64,000 bases of DNA from Enterobacter sp. SA187. Its GTDB lineage: Bacteria > Pseudomonadota > Gammaproteobacteria > Enterobacterales > Enterobacteriaceae. The position numbers and the translations under genes are program-made. Below are positions 33,600 to 43,079 of the stretch, piece by piece (position 1 is the stretch's first letter; every line of letters starts with the position of its first letter). The notes under the pieces are model-generated. The model ran no database searches, was not told the origin of the DNA, and saw only the letters and a list, made by a program, of their open reading frames with translations. The DNA lies in NCBI RefSeq assembly GCF_001888805.2, contig NZ_CP019113.1, positions 2,976,001-3,040,000 of the forward strand, read 5' to 3'.

Positions 33600-34943
33600 T
33601 CAGACCACGCCCTGCGCCAGCATGGCGTCGGCGATCTTCACAAATCCGGCGATATTCGCGCCGCGCACGTAGTTGGTCTGCTTGCCATCTCCGCCGTACT
33701 CCACGCAGGCGTGATGAATATCCAGCATAATATGGCGCAGACGCGCATCCACTTTTTCCGCCTTCCAGCTCAGGCGCGCGGCGTTCTGCGCCATCTCCAG
33801 CCCGGACGTCGCCACACCGCCCGCATTCGCCGCTTTACCCGGCGCGAACAGCACCCCCGCTTCGAGGAACAGATCGGTGGCTTCGATGGTGGTCGGCATA
33901 TTCGCACCTTCCGCCACCGCTTTTACGCCGTTGGCGATAAGCGTGCGGGCGGCGTCGGCATCCAGCTCATTCTGGGTGGCGCACGGCAGGGCAATATCCG
34001 CCGGCACTGACCATGGCTGTTTGCCTTCCAGATATACCAGCCCGAACTCGCGGGCATAATCCGCCACGCGGCCGTCGCGGCTGGCTTTGATTTCACACAG
34101 GCGCGCCAGTTTTTCTGCGTTAAAGCCCGCTTCGTCCACGACCGTGCCGCCGGAATCAGAGGCGGTGATCACCCGCCCGCCCAGTTCCATGACTTTTTCA
34201 ATGGTGTACTGCGCCACGTTGCCGGAGCCGGAGACCGCCACGCGCTGCCCTTCGAAGGCCAGACCGTGACGTTTAAGCATCGCCTCAGTGAAATAGACCA
34301 GTCCGTAGCCGGTGGCTTCCGGGCGGATCAAACTGCCGCCGAACGACAGCCCTTTGCCGGTAAATACGCAGGCGCTGTTATTGGAGAGCTTTTTCATCAT
34401 ACCGGCCATAAAGCCCACTTCACGACCGCCGACGCCAATATCACCGGCAGGCACATCGGTATCCGGCCCCAGGTGGCGGTACAGTTCGGTCATCAGCGAC
34501 TGGCAAAAACGCATCACTTCGCCTTCGCTTTTGCCTTTCGGATCGAAATCGCTGCCGCCTTTACCGCCGCCCATCGGCAGGGTGGTAAGGGCATTTTTGA
34601 ACGACTGCTCAAAGCCGAGGAATTTCAGGATCGATAAGTTCACCGACGGGTGAAAACGCATCCCGCCCTTATAAGGGCCGATGGCGGAGTTAAACTGCAC
34701 GCGCCATGCGCGGTTGACCTGCACCTGATTACGATCGTCGACCCATACCACGCGGAACTGGATCACGCGTTCCGGCTCAACCAGACGTTCCAGTAACGAC
34801 ATCTGCCGGTAACGCGGGTTCTCTTCAATAAAGGGCCACAGCGTGGTCATGACTTCGCGAACCGCCTGGGCGAATTCTGTCTGATGGGGATCGCGTTGTT
34901 GAATACGGGTAAGGAAGGTTTCCAGAGAGCAAGACTGATCCAT
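33600..34943 (-). CDS. gdhA: NADP-specific glutamate dehydrogenase
   Basis: 447 residues, as in E. coli. The glutamate-binding region has FKNALTTLPMGGGKGGSDFD and the Rossmann part VAVSGSGNVAQY. It makes glutamate from ammonium and 2-oxoglutarate when ammonium is plentiful. It faces topB across a REP cluster and is divergent from ynjH; the 236 bases upstream contain the promoter region, where I did not resolve a clear promoter. Confidence 0.97.
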   Translation of the reverse strand: MDQSCSLETFLTRIQQRDPHQTEFAQAVREVMTTLWPFIEENPRYRQMSLLERLVEPERVIQFRVVWVDDRNQVQVNRAWRVQFNSAIGPYKGGMRFHPSVNLSILKFLGFEQSFKNALTTLPMGGGKGGSDFDPKGKSEGEVMRFCQSLMTELYRHLGPDTDVPAGDIGVGGREVGFMAGMMKKLSNNSACVFTGKGLSFGGSLIRPEATGYGLVYFTEAMLKRHGLAFEGQRVAVSGSGNVAQYTIEKVMELGGRVITASDSGGTVVDEAGFNAEKLARLCEIKASRDGRVADYAREFGLVYLEGKQPWSVPADIALPCATQNELDADAARTLIANGVKAVAEGANMPTTIEATDLFLEAGVLFAPGKAANAGGVATSGLEMAQNAARLSWKAEKVDARLRHIMLDIHHACVEYGGDGKQTNYVRGANIAGFVKIADAMLAQGVV

Positions 34944-35179
34944 CGATATAACATCCTCTTATGACAGTGGGTCTGAATTTTATTGTTGGTTGTTACCGCA
35001 TTGTTTGCGTTTTCGACTATAACACCGGAAAAGCGGCATCAGGCAAGCGATTAAGAAATATGCAGGGAAATTAATAATAGGCAGGAGGTCATAATTAAAA
35101 ACGATGACCGTGCACGTTAAAGGTTCGGCGATCTTTTACCGTTATAGTTATTACCACCACCTAATCAGGAAAAAAAACG

Positions 35180-35464
35180 ATGATCCGACACGCTTTATTA
35201 ACCGCCAGCCTGCTGGCGCTGCTGACCGCGACGGCACAGGCAGAGGTGCGGTACAGTACCGGCGGCGTTGATGTGAACGTGCCGCCGGAAGTCTTCTCCT
35301 CCGGCGGGCAACGTCCGCAGCCCTGTAATCAGTGCTGCGTTTATCAGGATGAAAACTACTCGGAAGGGGCGGTGGTCAAAGCTGACGGCATTTTATTGCA
35401 GTGCCAGCGTGACGAACGCACGCTGAGCACCAATCCGCTGGTATGGCGTCGTGTGAAGCCCTGA
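35180..35464 (+). CDS. ynjH: YnjH, DUF1496 exported protein
   Basis: 94 residues (90 in E. coli). A signal peptide ends near AQA (residue 21). The mature part has the DUF1496 pattern: GGVDVNVPPEVFSSGG, then a cysteine cluster NQCCVYQDENYSEGAVV and a later cysteine LLQCQRDE. Probably periplasmic, with disulfides. Function unknown. Its stop is 3 bases from the end of xthA, which is convergent; in E. coli about a dozen genes lie between these two. Confidence 0.92.
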   Translation: MIRHALLTASLLALLTATAQAEVRYSTGGVDVNVPPEVFSSGGQRPQPCNQCCVYQDENYSEGAVVKADGILLQCQRDERTLSTNPLVWRRVKP

Positions 35465-35467
35465 GGC

Positions 35468-36274
35468 TTACAGATCGAAGCTTGCCCACACAGGCGCATG
35501 ATCGGACGGTTTTTCCATACCGCGGATCTCGTAATCGATCCCGGTGTCGGTGCAGCGGGTTGCCAGCGCACTGCTTGCCAGCACCAGGTCGATACGCAGC
35601 CCGCGGTTATCGTCAAAACCTTTTGAACGGTAATCAAACCAGGAAAAACGATCCTGTGCGTCCGGATTGGCGGCGCGGAAGGTATCCACCAGCCCCCAGC
35701 CCTGCAAACGGGCCATCCACTCGCGCTCTTCCGGCAGGAACGAGCATTTACCCGCGCGCAGCCAGCGTTTGCGGCTGTCTTCGCCGATACCGATGTCCAG
35801 ATCCGTCGGGCTGATGTTGACATCACCCATCACCAGCACCGGGCTGTCTTTGCTGATTTCGTTTTCCAGATAATCCTGCAGATCCTGATAAAACTTCGCT
35901 TTCGCCGGGAATTTGGTCGGATGGTCGCGGCTTTCCCCCTGCGGGAAATAGCCGTTGATCACCGTAATATTGCCGAGGGGAGACGCTAATTCCGCCATGA
36001 TAATGCGACGCTGCGCTTCTTCGTCATCGCCCGGAAAACCGCGGCGCACGGACACCGGTGTATCGCGGGTTAACAGCGCCACCCCGTAGTGACCTTTCTG
36101 ACCGTGATAAAACACGTTGTAGCCCAGTTTCGCCACATCTTCGAGAGGGAACATATCGTCATGGACCTTTGTCTCCTGTAAGCCAATCACGTCAGGCTGA
36201 TGCTTATCAATGATCGCTTGCAGTTGATGAGGACGGGCGCGCAGGCCGTTGATATTAAAAGAGACAAATTTCAT
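35468..36274 (-). CDS. xthA: Exonuclease III
   Basis: 268 residues, as in E. coli. Metal and catalytic residues of the endonuclease/exonuclease/phosphatase fold are in place: Glu34 in GLQETK, the GDVNISPTDLD block, RIDLVLAS, and the final His in KPSDHAPVW. It is the main AP endonuclease and 3'-5' exonuclease. The start MKFVSFNINGLR is chosen by agreement with E. coli. Confidence 0.97.
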   Translation of the reverse strand: MKFVSFNINGLRARPHQLQAIIDKHQPDVIGLQETKVHDDMFPLEDVAKLGYNVFYHGQKGHYGVALLTRDTPVSVRRGFPGDDEEAQRRIIMAELASPLGNITVINGYFPQGESRDHPTKFPAKAKFYQDLQDYLENEISKDSPVLVMGDVNISPTDLDIGIGEDSRKRWLRAGKCSFLPEEREWMARLQGWGLVDTFRAANPDAQDRFSWFDYRSKGFDDNRGLRIDLVLASSALATRCTDTGIDYEIRGMEKPSDHAPVWASFDL

Positions 36275-36537
36275 AGTCGCTGCCACTTAGCAATAAAGAG
36301 TGCAGCGATGGTAGCAGAAAATGGCCGGCGTTACGCCCCGGCGCTGCGCTTTTCTGCGCATGGCTGCAACAGGCGTCGCCAATGGTGCTTACCATGCCCC
36401 GCTGCGGTGCATCCCGCCCTGAAAAGGGGCGCGGGGCGCGATCACCTTCCGCGTAAGATCACAATTCCAGAATTATATTTTAGCAATGCATAAAATTTCC
36501 TGCCGATCCGCCCGGCTTCGCTAATAGCGCAAAAATT

Positions 36538-36565
36538 ATTCACTTTTTATGCAATAAAAGTGAAT
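36538..36565. promoter_or_regulatory. ArgR-box-like dyad upstream of the ast operon
   Basis: ATTCACTTTT (36538-36547) and AAAAGTGAAT (36556-36565) are perfect 10-bp inverted repeats around TATGCAAT. The half sites resemble ARG boxes (TGAAT / ATTCA with A/T-rich core), and TATGCAATAAAAGTGA recalls the carAB operator. ArgR is known to activate astC in E. coli. The rest of the 445-base gap 36275-36719 holds no gene I can support. Confidence 0.55.
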
Positions 36566-36630
36566 AGTGACAGATTGTAAGTTACTGATATTTAAAATCC
36601 TCTCCGGCGTTATGCACTTTTATCGCTGGC

Positions 36631-36646
36631 TGGCACGAAGCGTGCA
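36631..36646 (+). promoter_or_regulatory. Sigma-54 promoter of the ast operon
   Basis: TGGCACG-AAGC-GTGCA: perfect -24 block, exact spacing to the -12 GC. The transcript would start near 36657, with a leader of about 60 bases. It agrees with NtrC/sigma-54 control of astCADBE in E. coli. Confidence 0.88.
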
Positions 36647-36719
36647 ATCTACATTAGCAGCGCAAACACTCATAATTATTAACATATCAACAACCTTTCA
36701 TTTACCGGATGAGGTCGCT

Positions 36720-37940
36720 ATGTCCCACTCTATTACGCGTGAAAACTTTGATCACTGGATGCTGCCGGTTTACGCCCCGGCGTCTTTTATTCCGGTTCGC
36801 GGCGAGGGTTCCCGGCTGTGGGATCAGGAAGGGAAAGAGTATATCGACTTTGCCGGGGGTATTGCGGTGAATGCCCTTGGTCATGCGAACCCGGCGCTGT
36901 ACCGTGCGCTCAGCGAACAGGCGGCGAAGTTCTGGCACACCGGCAATGGCTACACTAACGAACCGGCGCTGCGGCTGGCAAAGCGTCTTATCGACGCCAC
37001 CTTTGCTGACCGCGTGTTCTTCTGTAACTCCGGCGCGGAAGCCAACGAAGCGGCGCTGAAGCTGGCGCGTAAATATGCTCACGACCATGCAGGCCCACAG
37101 AAAAGCGGCATCGTGGCGTTCAAAAACGCCTTCCATGGCCGCACGCTCTTTACCGTCAGCGCAGGCGGGCAGCCAGCCTATTCAAAAGATTTTGCGCCGC
37201 TGCCGCCGGAGATCCGCCATGCGGAGTTTAACAATCTGGAATCGGCCCGCGAATTGATTAATGACGATACCTGCGCGGTGATCGTCGAGCCGATGCAGGG
37301 CGAGGGCGGCGTGGTGCCTGCGGATGCAGCCTTCCTGAAAGGCCTGCGCGAGTTGTGCGATCGTCACCAGGCGCTGCTGATTTTTGATGAAGTGCAGACC
37401 GGCGTCGGACGTACCGGCGAGCTGTATGCCTATATGCATTACGGCGTGGAGCCGGACGTGCTCACCACCGCCAAAGCGCTGGGCGGCGGCTTCCCCATCG
37501 GCGCGATGCTGACCCGCGACGCTTTTGCGGCTGTGATGGTGGTCGGCACCCACGGCACCACTTATGGCGGCAACCCGCTGGCGACGGCGGTGGCAGGTGA
37601 GGTGCTGGATATAGTGAACACCCCGGCGACGCTGGACGGCGTGAAACAGCGTCATCAATGGTTTGTCGAACAGTTGCAGGCGATCAACACCCGCCATGCG
37701 CTGTTTCGGGAGATCCGCGGCCTCGGCCTGCTGATTGGCTGCGAGCTGGCGGCGGAACATGCCGGGAAAGCCAAACTCATCTCTCAACTGGCGGCGGCAG
37801 AAGGCGTGATGGTACTGATTGCCGGTGCTAACGTGCTGCGTTTTGCACCTGCGCTGAACATCAGCGAAGAGGAAGTGCGTCACGGCCTGGAACGGCTGGC
37901 GCGCGCCTGTGAACGTTATCTGGCAGGAGAAAGCCTATGA
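36720..37940 (+). CDS. astC: Succinylornithine transaminase
   Basis: 406 residues, as in E. coli AstC. Class III aminotransferase; the PLP lysine is in TTAKALGGGFP, and the GAEANEAALKLARK block and the FDEVQTGVGRTG block are typical. It removes the 5-amino group of succinylornithine, third step of the arginine succinyltransferase pathway, and can also act as acetylornithine aminotransferase. The start is at MSHSITRENF, preceded by GGATGAGG; an upstream in-frame ATG would overlap the sigma-54 promoter region. It overlaps astA by 4 bases. Confidence 0.96.
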   Translation: MSHSITRENFDHWMLPVYAPASFIPVRGEGSRLWDQEGKEYIDFAGGIAVNALGHANPALYRALSEQAAKFWHTGNGYTNEPALRLAKRLIDATFADRVFFCNSGAEANEAALKLARKYAHDHAGPQKSGIVAFKNAFHGRTLFTVSAGGQPAYSKDFAPLPPEIRHAEFNNLESARELINDDTCAVIVEPMQGEGGVVPADAAFLKGLRELCDRHQALLIFDEVQTGVGRTGELYAYMHYGVEPDVLTTAKALGGGFPIGAMLTRDAFAAVMVVGTHGTTYGGNPLATAVAGEVLDIVNTPATLDGVKQRHQWFVEQLQAINTRHALFREIRGLGLLIGCELAAEHAGKAKLISQLAAAEGVMVLIAGANVLRFAPALNISEEEVRHGLERLARACERYLAGESL

Positions 37941-38971
37941 TGGTGATCCGCCCGATTGAGCGCAGCGATCTCCCGGCCCTGATGCAGCTGGCCGGTAAAA
38001 CCGGCGGCGGGCTGACGTCGCTGCCGGCGGACGAAGCCACGCTCTCCGCGCGCATTGAGCGCGCGCGCAAAACCTGGCAGGACGAACTGCCGCCGGGTGA
38101 ACAGGGTTACGTGTTCGTGCTGGAAGATATCCAGAGCGGCACTGTCGCCGGGATCTGCGCCATTGAAGTGGCAGTGGGGCTAAACGATCCCTGGTACAAC
38201 TACCGCGTCGGCACCCAGGTGCACGCCTCCAAAGAGCTGAACGTCTACAACGCGTTGCCGACGCTGTTTCTCAGTAACGATCACACCGGCAGCAGCGAAC
38301 TCTGCACGCTGTTCCTCGACGCCGACTGGCGTAAAGAGGGCAACGGCTATCTGCTGTCGAAATCGCGCTTTCTGTTTATGGCCGCTTTCCGCGATCGCTT
38401 TAACGAAAAAGTGGTGGCGGAGATGCGCGGGGTGATCGACGAAACGGGCTACTCGCCGTTCTGGGAAAGCCTCGGCAAACGCTTTTTCTCCATGCCATTC
38501 AGCCGCGCCGATCACCTGTGCGGCACCGGACAGAAAGCCTTTATCGCCGAGCTGATGCCCAAGCATCCTATCTATACCCATTTCCTGTCTGAAGAAGCCC
38601 AGGCGGTGATCGGCGAAGTGCATCCTCACACCGCCCCCGCCCGCGCGGTACTGGAAAAAGAGGGCTTCCGCTACCGTCACTATATCGACATCTTTGACGG
38701 CGGCCCGACGCTGGAATGCGACATCGATCGGGTGCGGGCAATCCGTAAAAGCCGTCTGGTGGAGGTGGCCGAAGGGCAGCCCGCGCCGGGCGAGTTGCCC
38801 GCCTGTCTGGTGGCTAACGAAAAGTACCAGCAATTCCGCGCCATGCTGGTGAATGCCGATCCCGATACCGAACGTCTGCTGCTGAGCGCCGCCCAGATGG
38901 ACGCCCTGAAATGTCGCGCCGGGGAAAAGGTTCGCCTGGTCCGCCTGTGCGCAGAGGAGAAAACACAATGA
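37937..38971 (+). CDS. astA: Arginine N-succinyltransferase
   Basis: 344 residues, as in E. coli. The AstA family start IRPIERSDLPALMQLA and the block GTQVHASKELNVYNALPTLF are present; the N-terminal part has a GNAT-like acyltransferase fold. It transfers succinyl from succinyl-CoA to arginine, the first step of the pathway. Its ATG overlaps the astC stop (ATGA) and its own stop overlaps astD, so translation is coupled. Confidence 0.97.
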   Translation: MMVIRPIERSDLPALMQLAGKTGGGLTSLPADEATLSARIERARKTWQDELPPGEQGYVFVLEDIQSGTVAGICAIEVAVGLNDPWYNYRVGTQVHASKELNVYNALPTLFLSNDHTGSSELCTLFLDADWRKEGNGYLLSKSRFLFMAAFRDRFNEKVVAEMRGVIDETGYSPFWESLGKRFFSMPFSRADHLCGTGQKAFIAELMPKHPIYTHFLSEEAQAVIGEVHPHTAPARAVLEKEGFRYRHYIDIFDGGPTLECDIDRVRAIRKSRLVEVAEGQPAPGELPACLVANEKYQQFRAMLVNADPDTERLLLSAAQMDALKCRAGEKVRLVRLCAEEKTQ

Positions 38972-40446
38972 ATCTTTGGATAAATGGCGACTGGATCAGC
39001 GGTCAGGGCGAACAACGGGAAAAAACCGATCCGCTCACCCGTGAGACACTCTGGCAGGGGCGTGATGCCGACGCCGCGCAGGTGGCCGAGGCCGGGCGCG
39101 CCGCACGCGCCGCGTTTCCGGCGTGGGCGCGTCAGTCCTTCAGCGCACGACAGGAGATTGTCGAGAAATTCGCCGCGCTGCTGGATGCGAACAAAGCCAG
39201 CCTGACGACGGTGATCGCCCGGGAAACCGGCAAACCGCGCTGGGAAGCCGCCACCGAAATTACCGCCATGATCAATAAAATCGGCATCTCGGTGAAGGCG
39301 TATCACACCCGCACTGGCGAGCAGCACACCGCCATGCCGGACGGCGCCGCCACGCTGCGCCACCGTCCTCACGGCGTGCTGGCAGTATTCGGCCCCTACA
39401 ACTTCCCCGGCCATCTGCCGAACGGGCATATCGTTCCGGTGTTGCTGGCCGGGAATACGGTGATCTTCAAACCCAGCGAGCTGACGCCCTGGAGCGGCGA
39501 AGCGGTGGTGAAACTGTGGCAGGAGGCGGGGCTGCCGCCGGGCGTGCTGAATCTGGTGCAGGGCGGGCGCGACACTGGCCAGGCGCTGAGCCAGCTTGCC
39601 GATCTCGACGGTCTGCTGTTTACCGGCAGCGCCAGCACCGGTTTTCATCTGCATCGTCAGCTTGGCGGTCAGCCGGAGAAGATCCTTGCGCTGGAGATGG
39701 GCGGCAATAATCCGCTGATAGTGGAAGATATTGATGATGTTGACGCCGCGGTGCACCTCACCATTCAGTCGGCCTTTATTACCGCCGGGCAGCGCTGCAC
39801 CTGCGCGCGCCGTCTGCTGGTGAAACGCGGCGCGCAGGGCGATGCCTTTCTCGCCCGGCTGGTGGAGGTTGCCGGACGCATTATGCCCGGCGCCTGGGAC
39901 GCGGATCCGCAGCCCTTTATCGGCGGGCTGATTTCCCCGCAGGCGGCAGAGGGCGTGTATACCGCCTGGCAGGCGCAGGAAGCGCGGGGCGGCAAAACGC
40001 TGCTGGCGCCGCGGCTGATCAAACCCGGCACCTCACTGTTGACGCCGGGCATTATCGAGCTGACCGGCGTGGCTGACGTGCCGGATGAAGAGGTCTTCGG
40101 TCCGCTGCTGGGCGTGTGGCGCTATGACGAGTTTGACGAGGCCATTCAGCTTGCTAATGCCACCCGTTACGGGCTGGCCTGCGGGCTGGTCACCCCGTCA
40201 CGGGAGAAATTCGACCGGCTGTTGCTGGAGGCGCGCGCCGGGATCGTCAACTGGAATAAACCGCTGACCGGTGCCGCCAGCACCGCGCCTTTCGGTGGTG
40301 TGGGCGCGTCCGGCAACCATCGCCCGAGCGCCTGGTATGCGGCAGACTACTGCGCCTGGCCGATGGCCAGCCTTGAATCTCCGGCGCTGTCGCTGCCGGA
40401 GAGCCTCAGCCCGGGGCTGGATTTTGGTCGGGAGGAGACGCGATGA
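38968..40446 (+). CDS. astD: Succinylglutamic semialdehyde dehydrogenase
   Basis: 492 residues, as in E. coli. Aldehyde dehydrogenase family: LALEMGGNNPLI carries the catalytic glutamate region and AGQRCTCARRL the catalytic cysteine; the PYNFPGHLPNGHI block marks the AstD subgroup. It makes succinylglutamate with NAD+. The start MNLWINGDW is set by the ATGA overlap with astA. It overlaps astB by 4 bases. Confidence 0.97.
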   Translation: MNLWINGDWISGQGEQREKTDPLTRETLWQGRDADAAQVAEAGRAARAAFPAWARQSFSARQEIVEKFAALLDANKASLTTVIARETGKPRWEAATEITAMINKIGISVKAYHTRTGEQHTAMPDGAATLRHRPHGVLAVFGPYNFPGHLPNGHIVPVLLAGNTVIFKPSELTPWSGEAVVKLWQEAGLPPGVLNLVQGGRDTGQALSQLADLDGLLFTGSASTGFHLHRQLGGQPEKILALEMGGNNPLIVEDIDDVDAAVHLTIQSAFITAGQRCTCARRLLVKRGAQGDAFLARLVEVAGRIMPGAWDADPQPFIGGLISPQAAEGVYTAWQAQEARGGKTLLAPRLIKPGTSLLTPGIIELTGVADVPDEEVFGPLLGVWRYDEFDEAIQLANATRYGLACGLVTPSREKFDRLLLEARAGIVNWNKPLTGAASTAPFGGVGASGNHRPSAWYAADYCAWPMASLESPALSLPESLSPGLDFGREETR

Positions 40447-41768
40447 AAGCGCGCGAAGTCAATTTTGACGGCCTGGTGGGGCTGACGCACCATTACGCCG
40501 GTTTATCCTTTGGTAACGAAGCCTCCACTGCACACCGTTTCCGCACTTCTGACCCGAAACTGGCGGCGAAGCAGGGACTGCTGAAGATGAAAGCGCTGGC
40601 GGATCTGGGCTTTCCGCAGGCGGTGATCCCGCCCCACGAACGCCCGAATATACCGGTGTTACGCCAGCTGGGGTTTACCGGCAGCGACGAGCAGGTGATC
40701 GCCAGAGCCGCCGCGCAAACCCCGGAGCTGCTGTCGGCGGCCAGTTCCTCGTCGCCAATGTGGGTGGCCAACGCCGCCACCGTCTGCCCGTCGTCAGATG
40801 CCCTTGATGGCAAAGTGCATCTGACGGTGGCGAACCTGAACAATAAATTCCACCGCAGTACCGAAGCGCCCACCACCGAAGCGCTGCTGCGCGCCATCTT
40901 CCGGGATGAAGGGCGTTTCATGGTGCATGGCGCACTGCCGCAGGTGGCGCGTTTTGGCGACGAAGGGGCGGCGAACCATAACCGCTTCAGCCAGGCGTAC
41001 GGCGAGCCGGGCGTGCAGCTTTTTGTTTATGGCCGGGAAGAAAACGGCCACGCCGCGCCTGAGCGTTATCCGGCGCGGCAAACGCTGGAAGCCAGCCAGG
41101 CGGTGGCGCGTCTCAATCAGGTGGATCCGGCGCGCGTCATCTTCGCCCAGCAAAACCCGACGGTGATCGATGAAGGGGTATTCCATAATGATGTCATCGC
41201 CGTGTCGAACGGTACGCTGCTGTTCTGCCATGAGCGCGCCTTTGTGCAGCAGCGCGGGCTGATGACCCGCCTGGCGGAACAGGTGCCGGGCTTTCAGGTT
41301 ATCGAAGTGCCGCAGGCGCAGGTGTCGGTCAAAGAGGCGGTCAGCAGTTATCTGTTTAACAGCCAGTTACTGAGCCGCGACGACGGCAGTATGTTGCTGG
41401 TGGTGCCGCAGGAGTGTCGCGAGCAGGCGAACGTCTGGCGTTATCTGAATGACATGCTGGCGCAGGATAATCCGGTGAACGAGCTGCGGGTATTCGATCT
41501 GCGCGAAAGCATGTCCAACGGCGGCGGTCCGGCCTGTCTGCGTCTGCGGGTGGTATTAAATGAGGCCGAACAGCAGGCGGTAAATCCGGCGGTTATGATG
41601 AATGACCGGCTGTTTGCCGCGCTGAACGACTGGGTGGATCGCTACTATCGTGACCGTCTCACCCAGGCCGATCTTGCTGATCCGCAGCTGCTGCGCGAAG
41701 GCCGCGAGGCGCTGGACAGGCTGACACAGTTACTGGATCTGGGATCGGTCTATCCCTTCCAGCAATAA
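40443..41768 (+). CDS. astB: N-succinylarginine dihydrolase
   Basis: 441 residues (447 in E. coli). A beta/alpha-propeller amidinotransferase-superfamily enzyme; conserved blocks are NFDGLVGLTHHYAGLSFGN at the start and GGGPACLRLRVVLNEAE near the C-terminus, which holds the catalytic cysteine. It hydrolyses succinylarginine to succinylornithine, CO2 and two ammonia. Start set by ATGA overlap with astD. Confidence 0.97.
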   Translation: MKAREVNFDGLVGLTHHYAGLSFGNEASTAHRFRTSDPKLAAKQGLLKMKALADLGFPQAVIPPHERPNIPVLRQLGFTGSDEQVIARAAAQTPELLSAASSSSPMWVANAATVCPSSDALDGKVHLTVANLNNKFHRSTEAPTTEALLRAIFRDEGRFMVHGALPQVARFGDEGAANHNRFSQAYGEPGVQLFVYGREENGHAAPERYPARQTLEASQAVARLNQVDPARVIFAQQNPTVIDEGVFHNDVIAVSNGTLLFCHERAFVQQRGLMTRLAEQVPGFQVIEVPQAQVSVKEAVSSYLFNSQLLSRDDGSMLLVVPQECREQANVWRYLNDMLAQDNPVNELRVFDLRESMSNGGGPACLRLRVVLNEAEQQAVNPAVMMNDRLFAALNDWVDRYYRDRLTQADLADPQLLREGREALDRLTQLLDLGSVYPFQQ

Positions 41769-41777
41769 GGATCGACG

Positions 41778-42746
41778 ATGGAGAATTTTCTTGCCCTGAC
41801 CCTGAGCGGCCGTGCGCCCGAAAACCCGTGGGGGCAAAACGACCAGCTCCGCTGGCACTGGCGGGCAGAGGGGATCCTTGAGCTGATCCCGCATCAGCCC
41901 ACGGATAAATCGCTGGTGCTGTCGGCGGGCATTCACGGCAACGAAACCGCGCCGGTGGAGATGCTGGACAAGCTGCTGACAGGGCTGATACAGGGCGCCA
42001 CGCCGCTGCGCTGGCGGATGCTGGTGATCCTCGGCAACCCGCCCGCGCTGCGGGCCGGAAAACGCTATCTGCACAGCGATCTGAATCGCATGTTCGGCGG
42101 GCGCTGGCAGCAGTTTGCCCACAGTGTGGAAACCGTACGGGCGCTACAGCTGGAGCAGGCAATCAGCCGCTTTTATGCCGCGCAGCCCGGCGACCTGCGC
42201 TGGCATCTGGATCTGCACACGGCTATTCGCGGCTCGCACCATCTGCGCTTTGGCGTACTGCCGCAGCGCGACACGCCCTGGGAAGAGGACTTTCTGCGCT
42301 GGCTGGGTCAGGCCGGGCTGGAAGCGTTGGTGTTTCACCAGTCGCCGGGCGGCACCTTTACCCATTACAGCTGCGAACGCTTTGGCGCACTGGCCTGTAC
42401 GCTGGAACTGGGCAAGGCGCTGCCCTTTGGCGAAAACGATCTGCGGCAGTTCGCCGTCACGCTTGACGCCATCGCAGCGTTGTCAGCGGATAAACCGGCC
42501 GCGGGCAGTGATGTCGCGCCGCTGCGCTATCGGGTCGTTCAGCAACTCACCCGCCACAGCGCTGCTTTCCGGCTGCATATGTCCGGCGAGACGCTTAACT
42601 TCACGCCTTTTGCCGCCGGAACGCTGCTGGCGGAAGACGGCGAAACGCGTTATCTGGCGCAGGCCGCGACGGAATACGTGCTGTTTCCCAATCCACAGGT
42701 AGCCCTGGGACTACGCGCCGGGCTGATGCTGGAGCGGCTGCCCTGA
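41778..42746 (+). CDS. astE: Succinylglutamate desuccinylase
   Basis: 322 residues, as in E. coli. Zinc carboxypeptidase-like fold: HGNETAPVEM gives the first zinc ligands (His and Glu), and HLDLHTAIRGSHH the third histidine. It releases glutamate and succinate, the last step of the pathway. It is 9 bases after astB and ends the operon; a hairpin follows. Confidence 0.96.
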   Translation: MENFLALTLSGRAPENPWGQNDQLRWHWRAEGILELIPHQPTDKSLVLSAGIHGNETAPVEMLDKLLTGLIQGATPLRWRMLVILGNPPALRAGKRYLHSDLNRMFGGRWQQFAHSVETVRALQLEQAISRFYAAQPGDLRWHLDLHTAIRGSHHLRFGVLPQRDTPWEEDFLRWLGQAGLEALVFHQSPGGTFTHYSCERFGALACTLELGKALPFGENDLRQFAVTLDAIAALSADKPAAGSDVAPLRYRVVQQLTRHSAAFRLHMSGETLNFTPFAAGTLLAEDGETRYLAQAATEYVLFPNPQVALGLRAGLMLERLP

Positions 42747-42802
42747 TGCGCTGGCGATTATTTTTATCGCGATTAACGCTTTTCTGGAAAATATAAAAAC
42801 CG

Positions 42803-42850
42803 ATGATGTCAGGCGATACGGAATTATCTGACATCATTGCTTTATTATTA
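42803..42850 (+). terminator. Terminator of the ast operon
   Basis: ATGATGTCAG (42803-42812) and CTGACATCAT (42828-42837) form a perfect 10-bp stem, followed by TGCTTTATTATTA. About 57 bases past the astE stop. Confidence 0.75.
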
Positions 42851-42936
42851 TACGCCGCTCAGGTATCATTCTTCATAATCTCTTTAAAATCATCATCCTG
42901 TATAATTCCTGTTGCAACTCTCCACGCTTTATCCTT

Positions 42937-42954
42937 ATTTTCTTCATAATTGGC
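42937..42954 (+). promoter_or_regulatory. BaeR box upstream of spy
   Basis: ATTTTCTTCATAATTGGC matches the published BaeR box TTTTTCTCCATDATTGGC at 16 of 18 positions, 126 bases before the spy start. BaeSR and CpxAR control of spy is known in E. coli. The rest of the 333-base gap 42747-43079 holds the ast terminator and the spy promoter region. Confidence 0.8.
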
Positions 42955-43079
42955 GATAATTTGTTTTTTACGCTTTCAATGCTTTACTGTTGCTCTGATT
43001 ATTTGACGAAAAAGACCGTAAAGTGAATCTCGTCAACACGGCAATACGCCGCAAGAATAACTGAAAGAAGGAATACATT

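Noticed and set aside
42967..42987. CpxR box upstream of spy
   Set aside because: Two GTAAA-type half sites are present, but 11 bases apart rather than about 5; CpxR control is likely from knowledge of spy, not from this match.
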